The notes below the pieces were generated by a model that saw only the letters and a program-made list of their open reading frames with translations, searched no databases and was not told the origin of the DNA. The translations under genes and the position numbers were made by a program. Below, piece by piece: positions 55,326-64,000 of a stretch of DNA of 64,000 nt; position 1 is the stretch's first letter; every line of letters starts with the position of its first letter. The stretch is taken from NCBI RefSeq assembly GCF_029360725.1, contig NZ_JARKMY010000001.1, positions 1,116,001 to 1,180,000 on the forward strand. Direction: 5' to 3'. Source of the DNA: Chryseolinea sp. H1M3-3. GTDB taxonomy: Bacteria > Bacteroidota > Bacteroidia > Cytophagales > Cyclobacteriaceae.

Positions 55326-56282
55326 ATGATTCCCGAAAAGAAAACTATTGAGGCAGCATACGGGCGTATTCAACCTTATATCCAGCGTACGCCAATAATG
55401 ACATCCGCTGGGGTGGATGAAATGGCGGGATGTAAGCTGTTTTTTAAGTGCGAAAATTTTCAAAAGATTGGCGCTTTTAAAGCACGGGGCGCCATGAATG
55501 CAGCGCTTCAACTGCCACCTCAACAAAGATCCAAAGGTCTTGCCACCCATTCTTCGGGAAATCATGCACAGGCGGTAGCACGTGCAGCGAAAATTTTGGG
55601 AATAAAATCCTATATCGTAATGCCTAACAATTCCTCGGAAATGAAAAGAAGGGGCGTGTTGGGGTACGGTGGAGAAATCTTTTTATGTGAGCCCAACCTG
55701 CGGGCTAGAGAAGAAACGCTACATGGGATTATTAATAAAACCGGTGCAGCAGAGATACATCCGTTCAATAATTATGAGGTAATTGCCGGCCAAGCAACCG
55801 TCGCAAAGGAGCTTATTGAAGATGTAAGAGATCTAGATGTAATTGTCAGTCCGGTCGGTGGTGGAGGCTTGTTAAGTGGCACAGCCTTGACGGTCAAATT
55901 TTTTTCGCCAACCACAAAAGTAATTGGTGCTGAGCCTGAAGGAGCCGATGATGCTTTTCGTTCTATGCAAAGCGGAAAGATCGAACCAGCTGCGGTAAAT
56001 TCTGTTGCTGACGGGCTTTTAACCTCTTTAGGTGAAAAAACATTTAATATTATTAAGACGGAAGTCGCTGAAATCATCACCGCTTCCGACAAGGAAATAG
56101 TAGCAGCGATGCGCCTCATCTGGGAAAGACTCAAAATTGTTATTGAGCCATCAGCAGCCGTACCGTTAGCCGTAGTGCTTAAATCAAAGGAAAAATTTTT
56201 TGGTGCACGAGTGGGGATTATACTTTCCGGAGGCAATGTGGATTTGGAAAAAGCATGCGAACTTTTCAACAAGTATCGATAG
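55326..56282 (+). CDS. PLP-dependent threonine/serine dehydratase or serine racemase-type enzyme
   Basis: 318 residues, fold-type II PLP enzyme. Lys52 (GAFKARGA) is the likely PLP lysine; SSGNHAQA and the phosphate-binding GGGGLLSG are present. It lacks the C-terminal ACT regulatory domains of biosynthetic IlvA, so it is of the catabolic dehydratase/serine racemase size class. Which substrate is used is not decided by the sequence. ATG start. It converges on the first M1 peptidase gene (35-base gap). Confidence 0.88.
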   Translation: MIPEKKTIEAAYGRIQPYIQRTPIMTSAGVDEMAGCKLFFKCENFQKIGAFKARGAMNAALQLPPQQRSKGLATHSSGNHAQAVARAAKILGIKSYIVMPNNSSEMKRRGVLGYGGEIFLCEPNLRAREETLHGIINKTGAAEIHPFNNYEVIAGQATVAKELIEDVRDLDVIVSPVGGGGLLSGTALTVKFFSPTTKVIGAEPEGADDAFRSMQSGKIEPAAVNSVADGLLTSLGEKTFNIIKTEVAEIITASDKEIVAAMRLIWERLKIVIEPSAAVPLAVVLKSKEKFFGARVGIILSGGNVDLEKACELFNKYR

Positions 56283-56317
56283 TCATCGAGACCGAACTAC
56301 TGATTCCAACTCTACCT

Positions 56318-58558
56318 TTAATTATTTTTCCTAAACTGGTCGAATCTTGAGGGGGTGGACTTTTTTGGAAACACGTTATTTCTCATCTCCACATCAGCCA
56401 GCTCAAAATTAGGATCAAGAACAATGTTTACCACTTCTTTTTCCTTGATGAAGACTTTAGTGATGTCATTTTCATTAATTCTCCAAACTTCAGCGGGAAT
56501 GCGCTCAATTTCTTTCGAACCATCCTTGTACGTCCATTCGATAACCAACGGTGTGACTAAGCCTCCAACATTTTTGAACTTAATCTGATAAATATTTTTA
56601 CCGTTCAATTTCTCGCGAATGGCATTGTCATCTACGCGGCTTTTAAATTCTCCCTGTAAATATTCGGGAGTATTCATGAGCGTAAATTCCTCCGGGCCGT
56701 TGCTAAAATCATTGTCCTTAGTATCCCCGCTGCTGTTTCCCTTTGATTCCAGATCGCCGCGCTTAACCTTTAATTTTTTCTTTTCCGGATCAAGCGTTTC
56801 AGACTGCAACTTGAACCATTTAACCTCCTGCATGTCAACGTCTACATAATCTGTGGTATAAAACCAACCACGCCAGAACCAGTCCAAGTCAACTGCCGAC
56901 GCATCCTCCATGGTCCTGAAAAAATCAGCGGGGCCAGGATGTTTGAAAGCCCAACGCTCGGCATATTCTTTAAAGGCTTTATCAAATAGTTCCGGACCCA
57001 TTACTGTCTCACGAAGTACTGTGAGCGCTGCAGAAGGTTTTGTATAGGCATTTGAACCAAACTCTGAGGGGCGGACATTATCGGACGATGACATAATAGG
57101 TCGCATCTGACTTTTATCCCCTCGCATAAAAGGAACAATTCCTTTTGGAGTACCATGTGTTCCGTACAGTTCAGGATATCGGATACGTGTAGTTTCTTTT
57201 TCCAGAAAAGTATTCAATCCTTCATCCATCCATGACCACTGCCTTTCATCTGAATTGACAATCATGGGGAAAAAATTATGACCCACTTCATGCACCACGA
57301 CTTGTACCAATCCTGTCAACGTCGCCTTTGAATAGGTACCATCTCTTTTTGGACGTTCTCCATTAAAGCAAATCATTGGATACTCCATACCCTGATGCAC
57401 AGTATGCACGGAATACGCCACTGGATATGGATACTCGAATGTGCGTTCAGAATAAATTTCAAGCGCATTCTTAATTGCCTTAGTAGATTCTTTTTCCCAT
57501 AGCGGGTTTCCTTCTTTTGAATATAGCGATTGTGCCAACACCGTTTTATCTCCAATCTTCACCGCTTGAGCATCCCAAATAAATTTCCGTGAGCTCGCAA
57601 AGGCGAAATCACGAACGTTATCGGCAGCAAATTCCCATGTTACTTTCTTGGAAGATTTTACTTTTTCCTTTTCTCTTGCTTCCGCTTCGGTGACAATAAA
57701 TACCGGCATATTATAGGACTTCTTTGCTTTTTCATAGCGGTCGAACTGTTCCTTAGTTAAAACTTCCTTAGGATTTTGAATAGTGCCAGTAGCCCCTACG
57801 ATATGATCGGCAGGCACGGTTATTTTCACACGGTAATTCCCGAAAGTAAGTGCAAACTCACCTTGACCCAGAAACTGCTTGTTCTGCCAGCCCTCGTAAT
57901 CATCGTAGACACACATGCGTGGAAACCATTGGGCAAAGGTGTAAACATAGTTACCATCCTCAGGAAAGTATTCATATCCCCCACGTCCATCGAATACCTG
58001 ACGGTTATATTCCGTGTAACTCCAATCCACAGAAAAAGAAAATTTCTCTCCAGTTTTTAAAGGTGCTGGCAAGTCGACGCGCATCATGGTATTATTAATG
58101 AAATAGGGCAGATTTTTTCCAGAAGCATCCTTCACGGATTTGATCGAATAGCCTCCTTTATAATCTGTGACGTTAACACCGGATGCGCCACTAAAAAATG
58201 CGGCAGGTATCGAATCCTTTACAGATCCTGTACTTGTCTTGTTCGTAATACTTTGATCGGCAAAAATATTCTGATCCAATTGTAGCCATAAAAATTTTAA
58301 AGCTTCAGGCGCATTGTTGTGATAGGTGATAGTTTCAGAACCAGTAAGAATCTGTGTTTGGTCATTCACTTCAACGTCAATCACATAGTCAGCCCGTTGC
58401 TGCCAATAATTTGCACCCGGCGCTCCGGAAGCGGTACGATAAGAATTTGGCGTTGGAAGTGCTTCTCCCAATTGCTCAAATTTACCCTTCCATTGATTTT
58501 GTGAATGCCCCTTTAAACTAGCGACAAAAAGAAAAAATAATATATATGAGAATCTCAT
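56318..58558 (-). CDS. M1-family metallopeptidase (tandem copy A)
   Basis: 746 residues with signal peptide (1-19), so periplasmic or outer-surface. GMEYP (390-394) replaces the GxMEN exopeptidase motif; zinc motif HEVGH (423-427) with Glu446 18 residues later. N-terminal beta-saddle and C-terminal helical/beta domains are typical of the M1 group in Bacteroidota. ATG start. A paralogue lies 65 bases upstream on the same strand. Confidence 0.93.
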   Translation of the reverse strand: MRFSYILFFLFVASLKGHSQNQWKGKFEQLGEALPTPNSYRTASGAPGANYWQQRADYVIDVEVNDQTQILTGSETITYHNNAPEALKFLWLQLDQNIFADQSITNKTSTGSVKDSIPAAFFSGASGVNVTDYKGGYSIKSVKDASGKNLPYFINNTMMRVDLPAPLKTGEKFSFSVDWSYTEYNRQVFDGRGGYEYFPEDGNYVYTFAQWFPRMCVYDDYEGWQNKQFLGQGEFALTFGNYRVKITVPADHIVGATGTIQNPKEVLTKEQFDRYEKAKKSYNMPVFIVTEAEAREKEKVKSSKKVTWEFAADNVRDFAFASSRKFIWDAQAVKIGDKTVLAQSLYSKEGNPLWEKESTKAIKNALEIYSERTFEYPYPVAYSVHTVHQGMEYPMICFNGERPKRDGTYSKATLTGLVQVVVHEVGHNFFPMIVNSDERQWSWMDEGLNTFLEKETTRIRYPELYGTHGTPKGIVPFMRGDKSQMRPIMSSSDNVRPSEFGSNAYTKPSAALTVLRETVMGPELFDKAFKEYAERWAFKHPGPADFFRTMEDASAVDLDWFWRGWFYTTDYVDVDMQEVKWFKLQSETLDPEKKKLKVKRGDLESKGNSSGDTKDNDFSNGPEEFTLMNTPEYLQGEFKSRVDDNAIREKLNGKNIYQIKFKNVGGLVTPLVIEWTYKDGSKEIERIPAEVWRINENDITKVFIKEKEVVNIVLDPNFELADVEMRNNVFPKKSTPSRFDQFRKNN

Positions 58559-58623
58559 CAGTTCTTTGATAATTAAGACACCAAGAAAGTACGTTGATAG
58601 CCTATCGATATTCCGTTAGAAAA

Positions 58624-60843
58624 TCAATTTGCTCCTTTTTTAAAAGAATCAAATTTGGACGGAACACCACTTGGCCGTGGAAAAACATTGTCTTGCACAT
58701 CCACGTCAGTTAATTCCTGATGTGGATCGAGCATCACGTTTGTTACTTCTTTATCCTTAATGAATACTTTATTCACTTTGCTTTCATTCACCCTCCAGAT
58801 CTCCGCAGGAATCTTTTCAATTTCTTTTGTTCCATCGGCATAAGTCCATTGAATGATGACAGGCATTACCAAGCCACCTTGATTAGAAAGCGTTACTTCA
58901 TAAATATTTTTGTTTTCTAGCTTTTGAATGATAGCCTTATCATCTACAACACTTGCAAATTCACCATTCAGTCGCGGGTCGGTTGGAATTAAAGTGAAAG
59001 GCTCCGGGCCGTTATTAAAATTTTCAAATTTTTTCTCAGTTTGATTTGTAGCAAGGTCACCCTTCTTTACTCTTAGATTTTTTCGCTCCGGATCTTTTTC
59101 TTCCTTCCTCACTTTGTACCACTTCACCTGGTCGATGGATTGATCGCAATTATCAGTAGTGTAAAACCAACCTTTCCAAAACCAGTCCAAGTCGACAGCG
59201 GATGCATCTTCCATTGTACGGAAAAAGTCAGCAGGCTTAGGATGCTTGAATGCCCAACGGTCGGCATACTCCTTAAACGCTTTATCAAAGAGTTCAGGAC
59301 CCATGATCGTTTCGCGAAGCATATATAACCCCGTAGCTGCCTTTCCGTATTGTTCGTCTCCAAAAACAATAACCTGTTCTGAATTGGTCATCAACGGACG
59401 CATTTTTGTTTTGTCTCCCTTTAGATACGGGACCATTTCAGATGGTTTACCCCGGGTCCATTTGATATCCGGATAGCGTTCCACCTCTGTCATTAGCTGT
59501 ACAAAACTATTAATACCTTCATCCATCCAGGTTGTTTGGCGCTCATCGTTGTTAATGATCATAGGAAAGAAGTTGTGTCCAACTTCGTGAACAATTACAC
59601 CGATCATTTTCTGACGTGTGCTTTGAGAATAACTACCGCCCTTATTTGGACGGCCAAAATTGAAACATATCATCGGATATTCCATGCCGATGTTAGCTGC
59701 ATGAACAGATATGGCCACCGGATAAGGATAGTCGATTGTAAATCTGGAGTACACTTCAAGGGTGTTTTTTACGGCTTTCGTAGATTCCCTTTCCCAGAGC
59801 GGATTACCTTCTTTTGGATAAAACGACATGGCAAGCGGCGTAGTTGTTCCGAGTTTTACCGCTTGTGCATCCCATATAAATTTACGAGAGCTTGCAAACG
59901 CAAAATCTCTCACATTATCGGCATGAAATTCCCAAGTTTTCTTTTGTGTTGATTTCGTCTTCTCTTTTTGTATCGCCTCCGCCTCTGTAACAATAATGAC
60001 AGGCTTATCGAAAGTATTCTTCGCTCTTTGAAAGCGCTCTATCTCTGTTTTTGACAATACGTTCTGTGGGTTTTGAAGAATTCCAGTAGCCCCTACGATG
60101 TGATCGGCAGGGGTGGTTATCTTCACCTTATAATCCCCAAAAGGTAAAGCAAACTCTCCTTTGCCAAGGAATTGTTTATTCTGCCATCCTTGATAGTCAT
60201 CGTAAACACACATGCGGGGGAAAAATTGTGCAATGGTGTAAACATAGTTGCCATCTTCCGGAAAAAACTCCATACCACTGCGTTGACCAAATATGCTTCG
60301 GTCTACGATGTTAAAAGACCATTCAATCCCAAATGAATACTTTTCACCGGAGCGAAGTGGCTGTGGCAAATCAATGCGCATCATCGTATTGTTAATAGTA
60401 TGCGCTAGAGGTTTGCCATTTGTATCGTTTACACTTTTGATATTAAACCCCGCCTTAAAATCTGAAACATCGGCTGCATATGTTTTTGCTTCAGCAGAAT
60501 CTTTTACAACTCTCGTATCTGCGTTTGATAAAGTGTTTTCTTCGGAGAGAATATTCTGGTCCAGCTGTAACCAAAGATATTTTAAAACATCTGGTGAATT
60601 ATTGGTGTACGTAATCGTTTCGTTACCCGTGATGCTGTTGGTGCCTTCGTGTAACTCCACACTGATTACATAATCAGCTTTTTGTTGCCAATATTTTGGA
60701 CCTGGCGCTCCTGAGCCCGTTCGGTATTCATTTGGGGTCGGCAAGGTTTGGCCAAGCTGCTCGAACTTGCCCTCCCATTGCCCCTCCTGCGCCAGTGCAA
60801 CCAATGCGCAAAGGTTTAAGAGAGAAATAAAAAGAAACTTCAT
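58624..60843 (-). CDS. M1-family metallopeptidase (tandem copy B)
   Basis: 739 residues, signal peptide (1-18). Same architecture as copy A: GMEYP (386-390), HEVGH (419-423), Glu442. The two proteins align nearly throughout with matching blocks such as the MCVYDDY and NPLWE segments, so they come from a gene duplication. ATG start. The HupE/UreJ gene lies 43 bases upstream on the same strand. Confidence 0.93.
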   Translation of the reverse strand: MKFLFISLLNLCALVALAQEGQWEGKFEQLGQTLPTPNEYRTGSGAPGPKYWQQKADYVISVELHEGTNSITGNETITYTNNSPDVLKYLWLQLDQNILSEENTLSNADTRVVKDSAEAKTYAADVSDFKAGFNIKSVNDTNGKPLAHTINNTMMRIDLPQPLRSGEKYSFGIEWSFNIVDRSIFGQRSGMEFFPEDGNYVYTIAQFFPRMCVYDDYQGWQNKQFLGKGEFALPFGDYKVKITTPADHIVGATGILQNPQNVLSKTEIERFQRAKNTFDKPVIIVTEAEAIQKEKTKSTQKKTWEFHADNVRDFAFASSRKFIWDAQAVKLGTTTPLAMSFYPKEGNPLWERESTKAVKNTLEVYSRFTIDYPYPVAISVHAANIGMEYPMICFNFGRPNKGGSYSQSTRQKMIGVIVHEVGHNFFPMIINNDERQTTWMDEGINSFVQLMTEVERYPDIKWTRGKPSEMVPYLKGDKTKMRPLMTNSEQVIVFGDEQYGKAATGLYMLRETIMGPELFDKAFKEYADRWAFKHPKPADFFRTMEDASAVDLDWFWKGWFYTTDNCDQSIDQVKWYKVRKEEKDPERKNLRVKKGDLATNQTEKKFENFNNGPEPFTLIPTDPRLNGEFASVVDDKAIIQKLENKNIYEVTLSNQGGLVMPVIIQWTYADGTKEIEKIPAEIWRVNESKVNKVFIKDKEVTNVMLDPHQELTDVDVQDNVFPRPSGVPSKFDSFKKGAN

Positions 60844-60886
60844 AAAAATTATGTTTAGGTTAATGAGTCATGAGTTGATGCAAAAG

Positions 60887-61480
60887 TCAATCCCGCCAAT
60901 ACGCGTTTTCATTCATCAGCACTAAGGCCATTCCTGCAATTGCAGACGAAATAACCATTTTCCAGTCCCTTCGGTTCAGTCCAAATAAATCTACTAGAAC
61001 AAATGCGACCGACATAAAAATAGCAACAATGATGAGTTGCCCGAGTTCCAGCCCCACATTAAAAGCAAAAAGTGGTGTAAGAATATTTTCTTCTTTCCCC
61101 AGGATAGCCCGTAAGTAGGAGGAAAAGCCGAGGCCATGCACTAACCCAAAAAATCCGGCAAAAAAATAATTTATTTGAATGCTTTTGCCGGAGAGGTTGT
61201 TTTCATTTTTGAAAATATTGGAGAGCGCAGTAATGAAAATTGTAAGCGGAATAAGGAATTCAATTAACTCAGCTTTGACAGACACGATACGTAAAGTAGC
61301 TAATGCTAACGTTACCGAGTGGCCAATAGTAAATGAAGTCACCAAAATCAATATCTGTTTCCATTCACGCGTAATGTAAAGCGCGCACAATGCCACTACA
61401 AAAAGAATGTGGTCATAGCCATTTGCATAGTCCAGAATATGGCTTTTACCTAATCCAAAATACAACTGAAATTGACTCAT
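60887..61480 (-). CDS. HupE/UreJ-family membrane protein
   Basis: 197 residues with about six membrane helices. Histidine-bearing membrane motifs GYDHILFV, FTIGHSVTLALA and GLVHGLGFS match the HupE/UreJ family, whose members move or bind transition metals such as nickel. No urease or hydrogenase genes are near, so nickel is not implied here. Same strand as both M1 zinc peptidases; divergent from DUF6702. ATG start. Confidence 0.85.
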   Translation of the reverse strand: MSQFQLYFGLGKSHILDYANGYDHILFVVALCALYITREWKQILILVTSFTIGHSVTLALATLRIVSVKAELIEFLIPLTIFITALSNIFKNENNLSGKSIQINYFFAGFFGLVHGLGFSSYLRAILGKEENILTPLFAFNVGLELGQLIIVAIFMSVAFVLVDLFGLNRRDWKMVISSAIAGMALVLMNENAYWRD

Positions 61481-61588
61481 CCACTAATTAATTCATGAAC
61501 TCAAGTATACTAGATTATCTCTATATAAGCATTGATTTTAATCCGGTATTATTTTTGGAAAAGCTATCTTGCCACTAGATAATATTAA

Positions 61589-62092
61589 ATGTTCATTCCT
61601 TATACGATTTTATCATTTGCCCAATACATTGGAATTGTGATGTTCTTTCATCCGCTTCATGTTTCGGTTACAGAAATAGAAATGGATGAAAAGGACAAGC
61701 GGTTAGAAATCATGATGCGTGTTTTCACGGATGATCTTGAGTTAGCATTGCGTCGGAGTTTAAATCAGCCTGACCTTGATTTATTGAGTTTATCCGAGGA
61801 CGATCGGGATGAAATAGTGTCCCGATACTTAAAAACTCATTTTAAAATCACCCTGGATGGAAAAGATCAAAAGACAAATTACCTGGGACATGAACAAGAA
61901 GATCTTGCTCATATTTTTTATATAGAAGTTCCCAATATAAAGAAATGGAGAACTATTCAAATCCGGAATGACATCATTATGGAAACGCATGCTGACCAGT
62001 CTAACCTGGTTCATGTTACAGTGAAGCAAACTGTTCGAAGTTTACGGCTGACTAAAAGCAATCCTGTCGACAAACTCGCGTTTGATTTCTAA
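61589..62092 (+). CDS. DUF6702-type exported protein
   Basis: 167 residues. An N-terminal hydrophobic segment (1-20) is followed by HPLHVSVTEIEMDEKDKRLEIMMRVF, the opening of this Bacteroidota family often found near HupE and M1 peptidase genes. Beta-rich, function unknown; a His-rich start suggests a metal role only weakly. ATG start. Divergent from hupE, and 34 bases before gldB. Confidence 0.75.
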   Translation: MFIPYTILSFAQYIGIVMFFHPLHVSVTEIEMDEKDKRLEIMMRVFTDDLELALRRSLNQPDLDLLSLSEDDRDEIVSRYLKTHFKITLDGKDQKTNYLGHEQEDLAHIFYIEVPNIKKWRTIQIRNDIIMETHADQSNLVHVTVKQTVRSLRLTKSNPVDKLAFDF

Positions 62093-62126
62093 AAAAATAC
62101 CATCTTCGCGTGATCGATTTTTGCCT

Positions 62127-63128
62127 ATGTTCAGAGATATAACACTTTATGTGTTTTTTATTGTGTTGCTAGCCTCCTGCAATTCAGATAATGAAGAAGC
62201 GTGCGTGTTTCAGCCGGATGTACCAGCTAAGGTCTCATTGGACTTCGAAATATTACAAGATTCTTTAATGAATATTTCCTCCAAAAAAGATCTTGTGAAA
62301 ATACTAACAAGCAATCCGGCCATTCGCGATTATACCTTTCGGAGAAGTGAATATCCGGACGATTCAGTTTTTGTTACAGAGATTTATAACCGCCTCACCA
62401 ATCCACATCTTGATACCTTATACCAGGAGGTAAACCGTGTCTTTGGCGACGTCTCCGGCTTAAAGACTCAGTTTGAAGAAGCATTTTCAAATATGAAATA
62501 CTACTACCCGGATTTTACGCCCCCTAAAATTCAGACTGTCATTTCCGGATTAGATACCGACTTACTGGTGACGGATTCACTCATTATCGTCAGCCTCGAC
62601 TTCTTTCTTGGTAAGGAGGCAAAGTACAGGCCGAAGATGTATAGTTATTTGCTTCGCAAGTACGATCCTAATGATATCGTTCCTTCATGCATGCTAATTT
62701 ATGGTATTAGCAATCGCTTCAATAAAAATCAGCAAACCGACAAAACTGTTCTAGCCGATATGATCACCTATGGCAAGTCATTTTATTTCGCGAAACGTAT
62801 GTTGCCCTGTGAACCTGACAGTGTTTTCATTTGGTACACCCCCGAAGAAATCGCTGGATCCAAAAAAAATGAAGATCTAATCTGGGCTCGGTTCATTGAA
62901 AGCCAAGTGTTGTTTTCTACAAGTAATAAAGTCAGACAAGATTACTTGGGTGAACGTCCGGTAACTATTCAGGTAGGCGAAAAATGCCCGGGTAGAATTG
63001 GTCAATGGGTAGGTTGGAGAATCGTTAACAAATATGCTGAGCGTCATCCAGACACAGACTTGCAGTCGTTAATGGCAGTTGACGACGCTCAAAAGATTTT
63101 TAAACAGTCGGGGTATAAACCCGGATAG
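62127..63128 (+). CDS. gldB: Gliding motility lipoprotein GldB
   Basis: 333 residues from the ATG at 62127-62129, chosen because it places the lipobox (VLLASC, Cys18) correctly; the frame also opens at a TTG at 62082. The body carries GldB-type blocks: FRRSEYPDDSVF, YYPDFTPPKIQTVISGLDTDL and the C-terminal GRIGQWVGWRIV. GldB is a cell-envelope lipoprotein needed for gliding in Flavobacterium; the mechanism is unknown. It adds to the type IX secretion genes of this window. Confidence 0.9.
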   Translation: MFRDITLYVFFIVLLASCNSDNEEACVFQPDVPAKVSLDFEILQDSLMNISSKKDLVKILTSNPAIRDYTFRRSEYPDDSVFVTEIYNRLTNPHLDTLYQEVNRVFGDVSGLKTQFEEAFSNMKYYYPDFTPPKIQTVISGLDTDLLVTDSLIIVSLDFFLGKEAKYRPKMYSYLLRKYDPNDIVPSCMLIYGISNRFNKNQQTDKTVLADMITYGKSFYFAKRMLPCEPDSVFIWYTPEEIAGSKKNEDLIWARFIESQVLFSTSNKVRQDYLGERPVTIQVGEKCPGRIGQWVGWRIVNKYAERHPDTDLQSLMAVDDAQKIFKQSGYKPG

Positions 63129-63232
63129 GTTACAAGTCATTTCTTTTTACCCTTTCGATTTTTCTCTTCTCATCCGGTTGCATGCACATCTTACATCATT
63201 AAAAGGACAGTGTGGACTTTTTAAAAGTTGTA

Positions 63233-63240
63233 TATCTTTG
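63233..63240 (+). promoter_or_regulatory. Candidate -7 element of tpiA
   Basis: TATCTTTG is an exact match to the Bacteroidota TAnnTTTG element, 29 bases before the ATG. No clear -33 element is present. Confidence 0.5.
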
Positions 63241-63269
63241 ATGCCGAAATTCAAATAACCAAAAACACA

Positions 63270-64000
63270 ATGCGCAAAAAAATCGTGGCCGGCAATTGGA
63301 AGATGAACAAAACATTGGAAGAAGCTAATGTCCTTGCCTCCGAAGTAAAGGGAATGGTGGAAGCTGAAGTAAAAGGTAATGCTATTGTTATTCTTTGTAC
63401 ACCATCCTTGTTTTTATTGCCAGTAAAAAATATTGTTGGTAACAATACTCGTATTTTTGTTGGCGCTCAAAATTGCAGCGAACATGAATCCGGAGCTTAT
63501 ACAGGAGAAATTTCTGCGGCCATGCTAAAATCGATTGGGGTGCCGTATGTTATTTTGGGACATAGCGAACGCAGACAATATTTCGGTGAGGATGGTGCCT
63601 TACTTGCAAAAAAAGTTGACACCGTCTTAAAGCACAGTTTGACGCCAATTTTTTGCTGTGGCGAGCCATTGGAAGTTCGTGAGAGCAATGGACATGAAGC
63701 ATTGGTAAAAAAGCAAGTTGAAGAAAGTCTTTTTCATTTGGATTCTTCGGCGGTTCAAAAGGTCGTTATCGCTTATGAGCCTGTATGGGCCATTGGGACC
63801 GGTAAGACTGCCAGTGCTCAACAAGCACAGGATATGCATGCTGTAATCAGAAAACATCTGGCATCAAAATACGGGCAAGACGTCGCCGATTCAATTTCAA
63901 TTATATATGGAGGAAGTGTAAGTGCTGCCAATGCCAAAGAACTATTTGCCTGCCCTGATGTGGATGGTGGATTAGTCGGAGGAGCATCGTTGAAATCTCG
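63270..64000 (+). CDS. tpiA: Triosephosphate isomerase, 3' end outside window
   Basis: 243 complete codons to the window edge, out of about 250 in the family. It interconverts dihydroxyacetone phosphate and glyceraldehyde-3-phosphate. MRKKIVAGNWKMNKT start; catalytic His in GHSERRQYF, catalytic Glu in AYEPVWAIGTGKTAS; phosphate loop YGGSVSAAN and GGLVGGASL near the end. ATG start at 63270-63272. Confidence 0.97.
   Translation, partial: MRKKIVAGNWKMNKTLEEANVLASEVKGMVEAEVKGNAIVILCTPSLFLLPVKNIVGNNTRIFVGAQNCSEHESGAYTGEISAAMLKSIGVPYVILGHSERRQYFGEDGALLAKKVDTVLKHSLTPIFCCGEPLEVRESNGHEALVKKQVEESLFHLDSSAVQKVVIAYEPVWAIGTGKTASAQQAQDMHAVIRKHLASKYGQDVADSISIIYGGSVSAANAKELFACPDVDGGLVGGASLKS

Noticed and set aside
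55326-56282. Biosynthetic threonine deaminase IlvA
   Set aside because: The C-terminal ACT regulatory domains are missing and no branched-chain amino acid genes are near.
60887-61480. Nickel import for urease or hydrogenase
   Set aside because: The family matches HupE/UreJ, but no urease or hydrogenase genes are in the window.

Overview
The window looks like a chromosomal segment of a gliding-type Bacteroidota bacterium, most likely order Cytophagales. The basis is the full type IX secretion/gliding core (gldK-gldL-gldM-gldN with a PorP/SprF-like gene, a PorW/SprE-like lipoprotein and GldB), the purH-mreBCD-mrdA-rodA order, an F-type ATP synthase cluster without atpD/atpC, a TK1-type thymidine kinase, many Bacteroidota-only families (DUF4271, DUF4293, DUF6702), frequent TTG/GTG starts and almost no Shine-Dalgarno sequences. 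I see no tRNA, rRNA, CRISPR array, insertion sequence or prophage. No gap between genes exceeds 300 bases.

Layout. 1-3.1 kb: the 3' end of a Fe/Mn superoxide dismutase gene, recO, tdk and an unknown gene with a proline-rich linker. 3.1-10.4 kb: the cell-elongation operon, read leftwards (purH, mreB, mreC, mreD, mrdA, rodA). 10.5-13.7 kb: a nitrilase-family amidase next to a methionine/glutamine-type aminotransferase, then ferrochelatase. 13.8-18 kb: a GNAT protein coupled to a PAS histidine kinase, a small STAS-like protein and a divergent HTH regulator. 18-25.2 kb: a UbiA-like/methyltransferase pair and the ATP synthase genes atpB-E-F-H-A-G, preceded by two small membrane proteins. atpE lies between two RNA hairpins. 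25.1-33.2 kb: bactofilin and an M23 endopeptidase, then the divergent run PorW - class A PBP - uvrC. 33.2-42.1 kb: gldN, gldM, gldL, gldK and porP, followed upstream by hemD and a DUF4271 gene; hemW is divergent. 42.1-52.3 kb: clpC, a WbqC-like gene, two ABC exporter half-subunits facing each other around a small barrel-like gene, truA and small proteins. 52.4-64 kb: htpG, a MORN/YwqK-like protein, a PLP dehydratase, tandem M1 metallopeptidases, HupE/UreJ, DUF6702, gldB and the start of tpiA.

The main theme is the cell envelope: peptidoglycan elongation (Mre/PBP2/RodA, class A PBP), wall remodelling (M23 plus bactofilin), and secretion/gliding (PorW, GldKLMN, PorP, GldB). Energy (ATP synthase) and haem genes (hemH, hemD, hemW) are interspersed. 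Nothing here is clearly a new defence or mobile system. The most unusual observations are a CBM5/12-like module inside GldN, a pair of ABC half-exporters whose complementary motif defects predict a heterodimer although their genes are inverted and apart, hairpins on both sides of atpE, and an intrinsic terminator touching the start codon of the UbiA-like gene.
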